From an uncultured Colwellia sp. (lineage in GTDB: Bacteria > Pseudomonadota > Gammaproteobacteria > Enterobacterales > Alteromonadaceae): a stretch of DNA of 27,095 nt. The stretch is taken from the NCBI GenBank assembly GCA_913020705.1, contig CAJWBY010000044.1:1-27095 (forward strand), given 5' to 3'. The notes beneath the pieces are model-generated. The model searched no databases. It was not told the DNA's origin and worked only from the letters and a program-made list of their open reading frames with translations. Positions within the stretch are counted from its first letter, which is position 1. Every line of letters starts with the position of its first letter. Both the position numbers and the translations under genes were made by a program. Of the stretch, positions 1 through 8,400 are shown piece by piece.

Positions 1-12
1 GGAAGCTTTGAA

Positions 13-678
13 ATGATCACATTATCCGCCGACCAATGCCGCGTTATTGGCGTAATGCTTGAAAAAGAAACCACCACGCCAGAACAATACCCGCTTTCTT
101 TAAATGGAATTACTATAGGCTGTAATCAAAAAAGTAACCGTGATCCCGTTACCTCCTTTTCTGAAAGTGATGTGCAAAATTTAATCGATGAGCTGGTTGA
201 AATGAATCAGTTAATGGTGGATCGCAAAGCTTCTGTCCGAGTAAATAAATATTTTCATCGCTTTTGTGATACTGAGTTTGGTAATTTAAAGTTTACACCT
301 CAACAAAGGGCTATTATTTGCGTGCTATTTCTACGGGGCCCTCAAACTCCAGGAGAATTAAGAACACGTACCAATCGCTTAGCTGACTTTACCGATGTTA
401 GTGATGTTGAAACGACTTTACAGCAGTTACAAGATTTCAATAATCAAACCTTGATTAAAAAGCTAGAACGAGAGCCAGGAAAACGAGAAGCCCGCTATGT
501 TCATTTATTTTCAGACACCAATGAACTCGATTTAATGACTGTTAATACGGTGAAAGCTAGTGATTCTTCCCCTGATAGCAAATCATCACTTGAACAAAGA
601 TTTGTAACGTTAGAAAAGCAAGTGGCTGTGTTGAGTGAACAAGTATCTCACCTAACAGATTTACTTGAAAATAAGTAA
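13..678 (+). CDS. yceH: YceH family (DUF480) protein
   Basis: Conserved proteobacterial protein of unclear molecular function, built from two winged-helix-like repeats. Hallmarks are the N-terminal stretch EKETTTPEQYPLSLNG (about residues 18-33), the NQKSNRDPV segment, LRGPQTPGELRTR in the second repeat (about 108-120) and EREPGKREARYVHLF (about 152-166). These match E. coli YceH closely from memory. The last 30 residues are heptad-like (LEKQVAVLSEQVSHL), suggesting a short coiled coil. The ATG is preceded by GGAAG seven bases upstream, so the gene is complete although it starts at the window edge. It is convergent with the HAD gene. Family assignment is firm; any role in DNA binding is inference from the fold. 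Confidence 0.93.
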   Translation: MITLSADQCRVIGVMLEKETTTPEQYPLSLNGITIGCNQKSNRDPVTSFSESDVQNLIDELVEMNQLMVDRKASVRVNKYFHRFCDTEFGNLKFTPQQRAIICVLFLRGPQTPGELRTRTNRLADFTDVSDVETTLQQLQDFNNQTLIKKLEREPGKREARYVHLFSDTNELDLMTVNTVKASDSSPDSKSSLEQRFVTLEKQVAVLSEQVSHLTDLLENK

Positions 679-730
679 TTATCGATTTAATACCAATGCA
701 GAACTAAAATATACATGGCAGATAATATCA

Positions 731-1318
731 CTATACACGTTCAACCATAGATACATGCTTAATTGTCGCGCTTAATTCATTGAGATCACGCACAACAACA
801 TCTGCCAACTTCTGATAACTCGCCGTTTTACCATAATTGATAAGACAAGACATGGTGTTAGCATTTTTCGCTGCTTGCAGATCATATAAATAATCACCCA
901 CGTATAATAAATTTTCAGGGGCTAACTGCCACAACTCGGCTAAATGTAATAAGGCATCAGGTGCAGGTTTAGCTTTGTGATCTTCTCGAGTTAATAATAT
1001 CTTAATATCAATATTATTATTTTCAATTTTTATAGTTGCTGCTTGACGACAATTTCGCGTAACAATAGCGCATGGCAAAGACAATTCAGACAATAAGGTT
1101 AAAATTTTCTCAGTGCCCGCCAGCTTTTTTGCTCCCACCGCATCGTTGATTTCATACTCAACTAATAGTTCATTAGCATCAACTTGCTGACTTTCTGGTA
1201 AGGCAGCCACAAAATCTAATAAATCAATATTTTTGGGACAACCCAAAGAGGCTCTTATGCTGTCAAAATCTAAAGATGAAGATACCAGGGTATTATCGAG
1301 ATCAAATATAACCCCCAT
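731..1318 (-). CDS. HAD-superfamily hydrolase, phosphatase-like
   Basis: Predicted cytosolic haloacid-dehalogenase-type phosphatase of 195 residues. All four HAD motifs are visible: motif I FDLDNTLV right at the N-terminus (nucleophile Asp), motif II with Thr in AIVTRN, motif III Lys in REDHKAKPAPDAL, and motif IV GDYLYDLQAAKNA. The small alpha-helical cap between motifs I and II fits subfamily IA (phosphoglycolate-phosphatase-like). The open frame extends 16 codons further upstream, but the ATG at 1318 puts motif I at residues 4-10, the usual place, so I chose it. Substrate cannot be told from sequence. It stands alone on the minus strand, about 140 bases beyond the GMC gene's stop, and may be read through from that operon. 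Confidence 0.85.
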   Translation of the reverse strand: MGVIFDLDNTLVSSSLDFDSIRASLGCPKNIDLLDFVAALPESQQVDANELLVEYEINDAVGAKKLAGTEKILTLLSELSLPCAIVTRNCRQAATIKIENNNIDIKILLTREDHKAKPAPDALLHLAELWQLAPENLLYVGDYLYDLQAAKNANTMSCLINYGKTASYQKLADVVVRDLNELSATIKHVSMVERV

Positions 1319-1458
1319 AAGTTTATGTGCTAACAATACTGTATTACTCCGATTTATCTGACACACTAATTAAGTAAAATAATGAGATTCACTGTAATTA
1401 GCAATTTATTACAATGAGAGTTAATACGTAAAAATAACGCATTAAGATCAGACACATC

Positions 1459-3168
1459 TTAAATAATAGACTTTTGCCAACGTTGCTTAATATGCTCCGC
1501 AACGCGAAATGCATTGGCATAAATAGTAAACGTATAGGGCACACTTCCGCCTGTAGGCATAAATGAACCATCAGTAACATATAAGTTATCAACTTCATGG
1601 GCTTGGCAGTATTTATTCAATACCGAAGTTTTTGGATCATTGCCAAATCGACAACCTCCAGCCATTAGGTTCGTTGGAGGAGAGCTGCTTACTGAGCTGG
1701 TAATGTTCTTAGCTCCCATACTCTCTAATAACTTTTCCCCCTTCTCTGCTAGGTATTCACCAACAACAAGATCGTGTTGATGCCCACCAATTCGAACCTT
1801 GGCAACCGCTTGTCCCCATTTGTCGGTGACCTCCCTGTCTAAACTTACAAAACAATCATCAGTGGGTAACCAGTCATTAAACACTTCAAAGCGTAACGTT
1901 TTATAGGTGGTAAATTCTTTTTTTAAGTTTTTCTTTAATTGCTCGCCCCACACTAATTCACTATCATCATTAAATTGTTGACCTTGCGCGCGAGAAATGG
2001 GATTTTGATAAAATAGAAAATCAATCGTACCTCCTTTCGCTTTGCCTTTATGGTTCACACCAGAGAAGTTTTTATCGTCAATTTGATACCAATCTTGTAA
2101 GGCACGATTTATAAAAGGCCCTACTTGCTTTAATTGGGCTTGTTTTTCGCTTGATAAATCTGAAAACAAAAAGTCTCCCTGCCCTGTACCACCACCGCTA
2201 AAAACTAAATTCTTTCCTACTTGTCCGCTATTATTTGCTAAACCTTGGGGGAATTTTTTCCCTTTTGAAGCAAGCAACAAACGTGATGTTTCCACTGCTT
2301 GGCAAGCAACAACATAAATTTTTGCTGTCGCTTTCTGTTGTCGACCTTGCGAGTCGTAATAATGAATGGCTGAAATTTCACCCTCTTCATCACTCGCGAT
2401 ATGGTAAACCTTGGCATTAGCTTTAATCGTTAAGTTGCCTGTAGCTACAGCATGATTTAGTAATGCAGCTCTTCCACTACCTTTTGCGCCCGATGAACAG
2501 CCATAACTGCTGCAATATCCTGAATATTCACAACTACTTCGCCCCATCGCTGGAGTCGACAATATGGCACGAGGCACTGGCATCGAATGATAACCAATTT
2601 TTTTTGCTGCTTTATCTATCCAATGGGATACTTGATGGTCAACCAATGGAGGATAAGGGAATTCGGTTGAACGTGGCTCTTGATGTGGATGTGAAACAGT
2701 TTTACCTGAAACGCCAACTTCTCGCTCAACTTGTGCATAAAATGGTTCGAGGTCATCGTAACTGATTGGCCAATCTACAATGTTAGCGCCTTCAATTTCA
2801 CCAAAAGTTGATTTCAGTTTGAAATCAACTGGCTTTAAACGATGAAAATAACCACTCATAAAGTTAGACGAACCACCGACAACATTGCCGTTCCAAAAGC
2901 TCCAACCCGAATCACTGGTTGATTCACCTTGCCAGTAGCTTTCGCCTTCATCAGTTTCGTACTCTTCCTCAATAACATGCTGTTCGTCGGTAAGTTTGGG
3001 GTTGTAAGCGTCATGTAAACTTATGGCTAATTCATCTTTAAAGAATTCTTTTTCGGTTAACCACGGTCCTTTTTCCAATATCAATACTTTAGCACCAGCT
3101 TTCGCTAACGTATAAGCGACTGGCGAAGCCCCTGCACCACTACCAACTATGCAAATATCAAAACTCAT
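1459..3168 (-). CDS. GMC-family FAD-dependent oxidoreductase (dehydrogenase catalytic subunit)
   Basis: Flavoprotein of 569 residues. The N-terminus has a dinucleotide-binding GSGAGASPVAYTLAKAG (about 9-25) followed by acidic LILEKGPW; GNVVGGSSNFMSGYFHR (about 94-110) is the GMC FAD/substrate region, and the C-terminal NLYVTDGSFMPTGGSVPYT is the GMC C-terminal signature. Cys213, Cys219 and Cys224 sit where the Fe-S cluster cysteines lie in gluconate/FAD-glucose dehydrogenases, so a cluster is possible (inference). The usual active-site His of an HxxGT motif appears replaced in NLMAGGCRFG, and the usual Asn of GGVNPT is Pro. It has no signal peptide of its own; the gene overlaps the Tat-targeted subunit by ATGA, so it is probably exported as a complex. 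The substrate is unknown. Confidence 0.9.
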   Translation of the reverse strand: MSFDICIVGSGAGASPVAYTLAKAGAKVLILEKGPWLTEKEFFKDELAISLHDAYNPKLTDEQHVIEEEYETDEGESYWQGESTSDSGWSFWNGNVVGGSSNFMSGYFHRLKPVDFKLKSTFGEIEGANIVDWPISYDDLEPFYAQVEREVGVSGKTVSHPHQEPRSTEFPYPPLVDHQVSHWIDKAAKKIGYHSMPVPRAILSTPAMGRSSCEYSGYCSSYGCSSGAKGSGRAALLNHAVATGNLTIKANAKVYHIASDEEGEISAIHYYDSQGRQQKATAKIYVVACQAVETSRLLLASKGKKFPQGLANNSGQVGKNLVFSGGGTGQGDFLFSDLSSEKQAQLKQVGPFINRALQDWYQIDDKNFSGVNHKGKAKGGTIDFLFYQNPISRAQGQQFNDDSELVWGEQLKKNLKKEFTTYKTLRFEVFNDWLPTDDCFVSLDREVTDKWGQAVAKVRIGGHQHDLVVGEYLAEKGEKLLESMGAKNITSSVSSSPPTNLMAGGCRFGNDPKTSVLNKYCQAHEVDNLYVTDGSFMPTGGSVPYTFTIYANAFRVAEHIKQRWQKSII

Positions 3169-3884
3169 GCTTTGTTACTTCCTTTAATTTTCTGGGACTT
3201 GTTACTTGCTAACAAATCTTTTGATGGAATAACGTTGCTCGCGCTTTTATCACTAGCCACAGACCGTTTAGGTAATTCAAAATAACGTTGACCGGCTTTA
3301 GGTAATGGAAAGCCAGCTTGGTGCTCTAACCATTCCCAACCCTTTCCTTCAGGGTTGCCACCATAAATAGGTGGAGAAAGCATTGCTTCAAAAACATAGC
3401 CAAGTAGATTATTCAGCCAATTTTCACCCGCTGTCGAACCACTGATCCCACGTAACATAGTTTCTTTTTCGGCTGTGGTTAATTCAATAAAGTTTTTTTG
3501 TAATTGATTTTTAGTGAAACCATTTAACCAACCAACGCCTTTATAGATAAATTCTATTTCGTTTTCATCAGTAGGCTGCTGATATACAACATTATATAAA
3601 TATATAACCACATGTAGTTCTTTTGCGCTTGGTCCGCTGTTAGATTCTGGAAGTAGATGTTCAAGTACAGCATTAAGTGTTAACCAAGGGTCTGTAGTCA
3701 AAGCACCTAACAGCTTACCTTTTTCATTTTGACTGAATGCGAAAGTAGGCATTGCCGATATCGCGGTCGCTCCAGCAGCAGACTTCAATAGTTTTCGACG
3801 GGAAAGCTTATGCGATAACCATGATGGTGTTTGATAGTTTTTATCAAAAAAGCTGCTGATTTTATTTATTACTGACGCTGACAT
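3165..3884 (-). CDS. Gluconate 2-dehydrogenase subunit 3-like protein, Tat-exported
   Basis: Small partner subunit of 239 residues for the GMC flavoprotein encoded next. A twin-arginine signal SRRKLLKSAAGA (arginines 29-30) is followed by a hydrophobic stretch and a probable cut after AFS near residue 51. In three-subunit membrane sugar dehydrogenases the equivalent subunit carries the flavoprotein across the membrane as a Tat hitch-hiker and helps it mature. The start is the ATG at 3884, with AAAGGA eight bases ahead; a GTG at 3905 would overlap the upstream gene and lacks a better site. The gene begins 4 bases after the thioredoxin-like gene stop and ends overlapping the GMC start (ATGA), implying translational coupling. 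No cytochrome c subunit is adjacent. Confidence 0.85.
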   Translation of the reverse strand: MSASVINKISSFFDKNYQTPSWLSHKLSRRKLLKSAAGATAISAMPTFAFSQNEKGKLLGALTTDPWLTLNAVLEHLLPESNSGPSAKELHVVIYLYNVVYQQPTDENEIEFIYKGVGWLNGFTKNQLQKNFIELTTAEKETMLRGISGSTAGENWLNNLLGYVFEAMLSPPIYGGNPEGKGWEWLEHQAGFPLPKAGQRYFELPKRSVASDKSASNVIPSKDLLASNKSQKIKGSNKA

Positions 3885-3888
3885 TAAT

Positions 3889-4386
3889 TTATCCTTTTGC
3901 TGCACTACTTTTCCATTTATTAAGAAAAGTTAACCACTGACTTTTAGAGTATTCTTCGCCGTTTAATAACTCTGCAGTATCTTTTGATAAGATCATTTTT
4001 CCACTACTTGTTGAAACATACATATGAGGATAGCCTAAAACAGGCGGTAGAGATTTCATAAACGCTTCATTTTCATTACTATCACTTACACTGACTTTTA
4101 ATAATACAAATTCATCATGGAGTTTTTTATAAACTTCTGGATTTTTTCCTAAAAAAGCATCCATTTTTTTACACCAGGTACACCAATTTCCACCTATTTC
4201 AATCAGTACATTACGCTGGGTTTCTTTGGCTAACTTTATTGCCGCATTGGCATCTTGAAAGGGGTCACTCTTTTCATCATAGACTTTACTGTATTTCGGT
4301 AAATGATCAGCGTTAGTTGCTGATACAGGTGTTATTAGAAACACAAAAGTGAATACGGTGACCATTAAACAAGAACAGAATTTCAT
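3889..4386 (-). CDS. Exported thioredoxin-like protein (CTWC)
   Basis: Periplasmic thioredoxin-fold protein of 165 residues. A Sec signal peptide covers residues 1-23 (MKFCSC, hydrophobic core, cut after VSA). The redox motif is GGNWCTWCKKM with Cys69 and Cys72, and the cis-Pro loop is probably GYPHMYV. The sequence resembles the DsbD C-terminal / thioredoxin_7 type group rather than cytosolic thioredoxin. It is first in the operon with the Tat subunit and GMC dehydrogenase, so it may reduce or form disulfides in those partners or protect the Cys cluster of the flavoprotein (inference). The ATG at 4386 is preferred over one at 4398 because it places the lysine at residue 2 directly ahead of the hydrophobic segment. 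Confidence 0.82.
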   Translation of the reverse strand: MKFCSCLMVTVFTFVFLITPVSATNADHLPKYSKVYDEKSDPFQDANAAIKLAKETQRNVLIEIGGNWCTWCKKMDAFLGKNPEVYKKLHDEFVLLKVSVSDSNENEAFMKSLPPVLGYPHMYVSTSSGKMILSKDTAELLNGEEYSKSQWLTFLNKWKSSAAKG

Positions 4387-4540
4387 AAATAGACTCAATA
4401 AAAAGTAGGATATTGTTAAGTACCCTCAATTAGACCTTACGTAGATTAACTATATTTCAAATAGTTTTCACGCCATTATGTTAAATTCAGCGCTGAACGA
4501 TTATAATGCGCAACAATTATTTCACCAAAGGTATATCAAC

Positions 4541-5254
4541 ATGCGTCCAAGCGGCAGAACTCCAGGTCAAATACGTCCTGTAACCATTACTCGTCAATTT
4601 ACTACTCACGCTGAAGGTTCAGTATTAATTGAATTTGGTGATACAAAAGTTATTTGTACTGCGTCGGTAGAAGTAGGTGTTCCCCGCTTTTTAAAAGGAC
4701 AAGGTAAAGGTTGGATCACTGCAGAATACGGCATGTTACCTCGTTCTACTCACACACGTATGCGAAGAGAAGCGGCAAGTGGAAAGCAAAGTGGTCGTAC
4801 ATTAGAAATTTCCCGTTTAATCGCTCGTGCACTGCGCGCTGCTGTTGATTTGAAAGCCTTAGGTGAAAACACGATAAGTGTTGATTGTGATGTAATTCAA
4901 GCCGATGGTGGCACGCGCACTGCTTCGATTACTGGTGCTTGTGTGGCATTAGTTGACGCTTTAAATTACATGCGTGCTAAAGATATTATTAAAACTAATC
5001 CCTTAAAGCATATGATAGCAGCAGTTTCTGTTGGTATTTATAAAGGCGAAGCAGTTTCTGATCTTGACTACCCAGAAGACTCTGCTGCTGATACAGATAT
5101 GAATGTAGTAATGACCGACACGGGGAAACTTATAGAAGTTCAAGGCACTGCTGAAGAAGCACCGTTTAGCTTCGAGGAAATGAATAACATGCTTGCCTTA
5201 GCAAAAGACAGCATTAATGAGTTATTTGACTTACAAAAGATAGCGCTTAACTAA
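4541..5254 (+). CDS. rph: Ribonuclease PH
   Basis: Phosphorolytic 3'-5' exoribonuclease that trims tRNA 3' ends. 237 residues, the normal length. Diagnostic stretches are the N-terminus [50 protein letters not shown] (phosphate/RNA-binding region), and [19 protein letters not shown]. The open frame starts upstream at 4478, but the ATG at 4541 gives the family-typical N-terminus and has AAAGG about nine bases before it. It lies 28 bases ahead of pyrE, the conserved gammaproteobacterial rph-pyrE order. In enterobacteria that junction holds a pyrimidine attenuator; here it is too short and shows no hairpin. Confidence 0.97.
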   Translation: MRPSGRTPGQIRPVTITRQFTTHAEGSVLIEFGDTKVICTASVEVGVPRFLKGQGKGWITAEYGMLPRSTHTRMRREAASGKQSGRTLEISRLIARALRAAVDLKALGENTISVDCDVIQADGGTRTASITGACVALVDALNYMRAKDIIKTNPLKHMIAAVSVGIYKGEAVSDLDYPEDSAADTDMNVVMTDTGKLIEVQGTAEEAPFSFEEMNNMLALAKDSINELFDLQKIALN

Positions 5255-5282
5255 ACACTATTTATTATATGTGGGAATAAAG

Positions 5283-5936
5283 ATGAAAGATTATCAACGT
5301 GAATTTATTGAATTTGCTCTAACGAAAAAAGTATTACGTTTTGGTGAATTTACTTTAAAATCAGGCCGTACGAGCCCTTATTTTTTCAATGCTGGCTTAT
5401 TTAATACAGGTAGAGATTTAGCTCGCTTAGGTCGTTTTTATGCACAGGCATTAGCTGATTCAACAATTGAATTTGATTTGCTTTTTGGTCCTGCTTATAA
5501 AGGTATTCCTATTGCGACAACCACAGCGGTTGCTTTGGCTGACCATCATGATATGGACATACCTTATTGCTTTAACCGTAAAGAAGCTAAAAAACACGGT
5601 GAAGGTGGTAGTTTAGTGGGTTCACCACTAGAAGGTAAAATAATGTTGGTTGATGATGTTATTACTGCTGGAACAGCTATCCGCGAATCGATGGAAATCA
5701 TTAAAACACATGGTGCAGAATTATCAGGTGTATTAATCGCTCTTGACCGTCAGGAAAAAGGCCAAGGCGAATTATCTGCTATTCAAGAAGTTGAGCGCGA
5801 TTTTGCTACACAAGTTATTGCGATTGTAACGTTAGCGGACGTTGTAACTTACCTTGAAGAGAAAATTTCTTCGCAGCCTGCACTGGCAATAAGTTTAGCA
5901 AACATTAACAAATACCGTGAGAGTTACGGCATATAG
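5283..5936 (+). CDS. pyrE: Orotate phosphoribosyltransferase
   Basis: Converts orotate and PRPP to OMP, the fifth step of pyrimidine synthesis, in the cytosol. 217 residues, close to the 213 of E. coli. Characteristic segments are [19 protein letters not shown] (orotate loop), [24 protein letters not shown] (the flexible catalytic loop), and the PRPP motif [13 protein letters not shown]. The ATG at 5283 yields the canonical [13 protein letters not shown] start; a GTG four codons earlier is less likely. Co-transcribed with rph, and the unit ends at the hairpin about 65 bases downstream. Confidence 0.97.
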   Translation: MKDYQREFIEFALTKKVLRFGEFTLKSGRTSPYFFNAGLFNTGRDLARLGRFYAQALADSTIEFDLLFGPAYKGIPIATTTAVALADHHDMDIPYCFNRKEAKKHGEGGSLVGSPLEGKIMLVDDVITAGTAIRESMEIIKTHGAELSGVLIALDRQEKGQGELSAIQEVERDFATQVIAIVTLADVVTYLEEKISSQPALAISLANINKYRESYGI

Positions 5937-5999
5937 ATTCATCTGATCTTAAAAAATAAATACGTTCATCATAACCATTGAACTATTACTAATAGATAA

Positions 6000-6035
6000 A
6001 AAACGCCTCATTATTTCACAATAATGAGGCGTTTT
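6000..6035. terminator. Rho-independent terminator, probably bidirectional
   Basis: Perfect 16-bp inverted repeat: left arm 6000-6015 (AAAACGCCTCATTATT), 4-base loop 6016-6019, right arm 6020-6035 ending in GTTTT, followed by ATTTT. The left side is preceded by an A-rich run, so it can act on both strands. It sits between convergent pyrE (+) and the SprA-type gene (-). Confidence 0.92.
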
Positions 6036-6130
6036 ATTTTGCTTGGATTCAGTTTCATTTAATTTTTTTGCATGCAACATAAACAAGATGGATTTTTACA
6101 TTTTCATTGAAATTATATGTTTAAGTGCAG

Positions 6131-7114
6131 TTATGCTGTCAATTGAAAATGAGAGCTAGAATTTTTTTCATAAGCTTGATTAATACTTGAATAAAAACTT
6201 TCAATCCTCAATGCCCGTTCATCAACAGAGACATCACGATTGGGTGATATTTGTTCTTGAGCTTCTAAAGTGCGGTTAACAAGTGTATCAAAATCTTCTG
6301 ATTGTTCACTGCCTTCTATAGCGAAAACATCATTAGTTTTATTTTGAACATTTAAGTTTTTAGCCTTACTAGGATCTTCTAAATTAAGCGCTGCAAGCTC
6401 TGATTGTGCTTGTAGAATAGTTCTTGCTGCAGAAGCCGCAACACGAGTATCTTGAATTGATGGGTTGGCAGGGGCTAGTGCCGCAGCATGTACTTTTTGC
6501 ATTTTGGCAATAGTCGCTTGTGGATTACCATCAACCGGAGAAAGGTCTACTGATACTTCACCAGCGACAGCGTATTTTTTACCGTCAGGGCCTACTTCAA
6601 AAGTATAAGAGGGCGCTCCAGTAGAGGGGCCACCAACAGCAGCATGAGCTAATTCATGAGTACGTACTTCTTGATCTCGAAGTTTCAGCTCATTAATAAT
6701 CTTTTGTTCTTCAAATGTTTTTTGACTATCAGGGTCAAGAGAACCGTCAGGCGCTTTTGCTAATGCTTCTTCTTTTTTAGCCTCAGTTTCTTCAGCTTCT
6801 TTTTTATCTAAAAAATCTTTAGCACTAGAGTTATCATCAGATGAATCATTTTTACGGTCACTGTCACCATTGATAGTTTTAGCTTCTAATTCCGCTTGTT
6901 TACTGATGCTCTCAAAATCAATGTTTTCACTATTCTGTGATGATGTTTTGCCTTTGTCTTTTTCAGAAGTTGCATTCTTATCTGCTGCAGATTGGCTTGC
7001 AGCTGCCGGTTTAGCAATAACTTCTCGGATATTATTTTCACGACGCAAGCTATCCGTCGGCTGATTAACCGCCGTAGGGATAGATAATGTAGGTGCTTGC
7101 GGTGTAATGTTCAT
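6131..7114 (-). CDS. SprA-related family putative metalloprotease
   Basis: 327 residues. The first 130 are low-complexity, rich in Ala, Ser, Asp, Lys and Glu, and look disordered or extended. The conserved core begins at about 135 with ELKLRDQEVRTHELAHAAVGG; His153-Glu154-Leu-Ala-His157 is an HExxH zinc-protease signature, followed by SYTFEVGPDGKKYAVAGEVSVD, where Glu186 could be a third ligand. Next comes MQKVHAAALAPANPSIQDTRVAASA. This arrangement matches the SprA-related family known from Shewanella and other proteobacteria, whose biochemical role is not established. No signal peptide is visible. It follows the 98-residue gene by 4 bases, so the two are one operon. Protease activity is inferred from the motif only. 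Confidence 0.85.
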   Translation of the reverse strand: MNITPQAPTLSIPTAVNQPTDSLRRENNIREVIAKPAAASQSAADKNATSEKDKGKTSSQNSENIDFESISKQAELEAKTINGDSDRKNDSSDDNSSAKDFLDKKEAEETEAKKEEALAKAPDGSLDPDSQKTFEEQKIINELKLRDQEVRTHELAHAAVGGPSTGAPSYTFEVGPDGKKYAVAGEVSVDLSPVDGNPQATIAKMQKVHAAALAPANPSIQDTRVAASAARTILQAQSELAALNLEDPSKAKNLNVQNKTNDVFAIEGSEQSEDFDTLVNRTLEAQEQISPNRDVSVDERALRIESFYSSINQAYEKNSSSHFQLTA

Positions 7115-7118
7115 GAAG

Positions 7119-7415
7119 TTAAGCTCTAACGTCTAATAAGGTACCAAGAGTTTCATCAGCCGTTTGAATAACGTTAACGGATGCTTTGGCTTGATACTCT
7201 GCAACTTTTAAGTCGACAGCAGCTTCAGTGAGATTAGGCAATTGTGATGAACTGGCATTTTTGTCAGCGGTATCAGTACTATTTTCTTGTCCTATACCAA
7301 AATTGTCTGGGCTCACAGTTAGGTTGGCTGCAATATCCGCAGCGGCTTGTGTAGCATCACCTTGCGCTTTTTGCAGACCCTGTAAACCACTCGCAGTTGC
7401 TGATTGTATTTCCAT
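7119..7415 (-). CDS. Small protein with flagellar rod/hook-like C-terminus
   Basis: 98 residues, soluble, Ala- and Gln-rich. The last third, VDLKVAEYQAKASVNVIQT followed by ADETLGTLLD, closely resembles the C-terminal helix of flagellar rod and hook proteins (the 'YQANAKVIQT...LLD' pattern), and the N-terminus (SATASGLQGLQKAQ) resembles the rod protein N-terminal helix. It lacks the middle domains of FlgC/FlgE, so it is not a normal axial protein. Small stand-alone proteins of this type occur in proteobacteria and are often annotated as hypothetical or flagellar-like. AGAGG lies eight bases ahead of the ATG. It is cotranscribed with the SprA-type gene. Function unknown; a link to envelope or flagellar assembly is speculative. 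Confidence 0.75.
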   Translation of the reverse strand: MEIQSATASGLQGLQKAQGDATQAAADIAANLTVSPDNFGIGQENSTDTADKNASSSQLPNLTEAAVDLKVAEYQAKASVNVIQTADETLGTLLDVRA

Positions 7416-7467
7416 AGTAGATACCTCTATATCAATTCACAGAAAATGAATAACAAAATTCATACTG

Positions 7468-7485
7468 ATAAATGTTGACATTTAT
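7468..7485. repeat. Short inverted repeat between bioH and the SprA operon
   Basis: ATAAATG-TTGA-CATTTAT, a 7-bp AT-rich dyad with a 4-base loop. It lies downstream of bioH and about 55 bases upstream of the 98-residue gene on the same strand. There is no clear U-tract, so it could be a weak bioH terminator or an operator; neither is proven. Confidence 0.35.
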
Positions 7486-7542
7486 GTGCTCAATTATCAT
7501 ACAAAAAGACCAAAAAGTAAAGGTGGTATTTCTTTTGTAAAA

Positions 7543-8331
7543 TCATTCAAATAGAGGTAATAACCAAAGTATTAGCGCTTGTTGAAACTCTTCAGGGTGT
7601 GAAATGAAAGGAGCATGCGAGGCTTTTTTAATAATTACAACATCACTATCTGGTGATAATACGTTAATCGGTTCTATTGCCTTTCGTGGAACTAATCCAT
7701 CCAGTTTTCCGTAAATGCGCAAATATGGCATTGATATATCAATTAGATTATCACGATGATCTACCGTTTCAAGTAATTTCAATGATTCTTCTAAAGTGGT
7801 TTTGGTTGGTATCGGAAATTGCAGAACTAGTTCTCGTAACAACTTAATATCATGACGTAAGTGTGGGCTACCCATTGCTTGAATTTTTAAAAAATTATTA
7901 ATCGTTTTCGCAGTGTCTTCTGCAAGTTGACGATAAAATAAGGCTAAAACATCGGGCTTAATACCGAGCCAATGTTCTTGTTCAACAAAGCACGGTGAGC
8001 TTGCAACAGTTATGAGCGCTTTAACTCTTTCCGGAAAATTAATCGCTATTTCACAGGCAACTAAACCTCCTAACGACCAACCTATATAAACAGCCGGTTT
8101 TGCAACGGCTTGCTGCACTAAGCTTGCAACTTCGGCTAAAGTATAAGGCGACAATAAATGCTCTATATTCGAGCCAAAACCAGGTAAGTCGACAGTGATC
8201 ACTTCGAATTGATCTTTTAATAATTCAACGCTAGGTTGCCAAACGGCTGAATTTAACCCCCAACCATGAATTAAAACGAGTGGTATTCCACTCCCTTGAC
8301 TCGATATTTTTAAAGTTTCTGCCATGCTCAT
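7543..8331 (-). CDS. bioH: Pimeloyl-[acyl-carrier protein] methyl ester esterase
   Basis: Alpha/beta hydrolase of 262 residues that removes the methyl group from pimeloyl-ACP methyl ester to release pimeloyl-ACP for biotin synthesis. Visible: LVLIHGWGLNSAVW (oxyanion-hole region, about 18-31), nucleophile elbow GWSLGG with Ser86, Asp211 in YGKLDGLVP and His239 in KASHAPFISHP, the complete triad. The GWSLGG elbow and the divergent ComF neighbour are the usual bioH context in gammaproteobacteria. Other biotin genes are not in the window. Two in-frame ATGs two codons apart (8331, 8325) are both possible starts; I keep the first. Confidence 0.93.
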   Translation of the reverse strand: MSMAETLKISSQGSGIPLVLIHGWGLNSAVWQPSVELLKDQFEVITVDLPGFGSNIEHLLSPYTLAEVASLVQQAVAKPAVYIGWSLGGLVACEIAINFPERVKALITVASSPCFVEQEHWLGIKPDVLALFYRQLAEDTAKTINNFLKIQAMGSPHLRHDIKLLRELVLQFPIPTKTTLEESLKLLETVDHRDNLIDISMPYLRIYGKLDGLVPRKAIEPINVLSPDSDVVIIKKASHAPFISHPEEFQQALILWLLPLFE

Positions 8332-8400
8332 AGTAAATGGATTTACCGCTAATTTTTAATAGACGAAAGTTAGTGACAGTTTACCCAAAAGGCGTAATGA

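Noticed and set aside
2235..2765. Two plus-strand open frames inside the GMC gene
   Set aside because: Antisense shadows of a strongly conserved coding sequence, without ribosome sites.
4448..4466. AACTAT/ATAGTT dyad upstream of rph
   Set aside because: Six-base AT-rich arms occur by chance at this base composition and no promoter or terminator element accompanies it.
5255..5282. A pyrimidine attenuator between rph and pyrE as in enterobacteria
   Set aside because: Only 28 bases separate the genes and no hairpin or U-run is present.
6068..6077. TTGCATGCAA palindrome after the pyrE terminator
   Set aside because: Ten bases without a nearby promoter or partner repeat; chance cannot be excluded.
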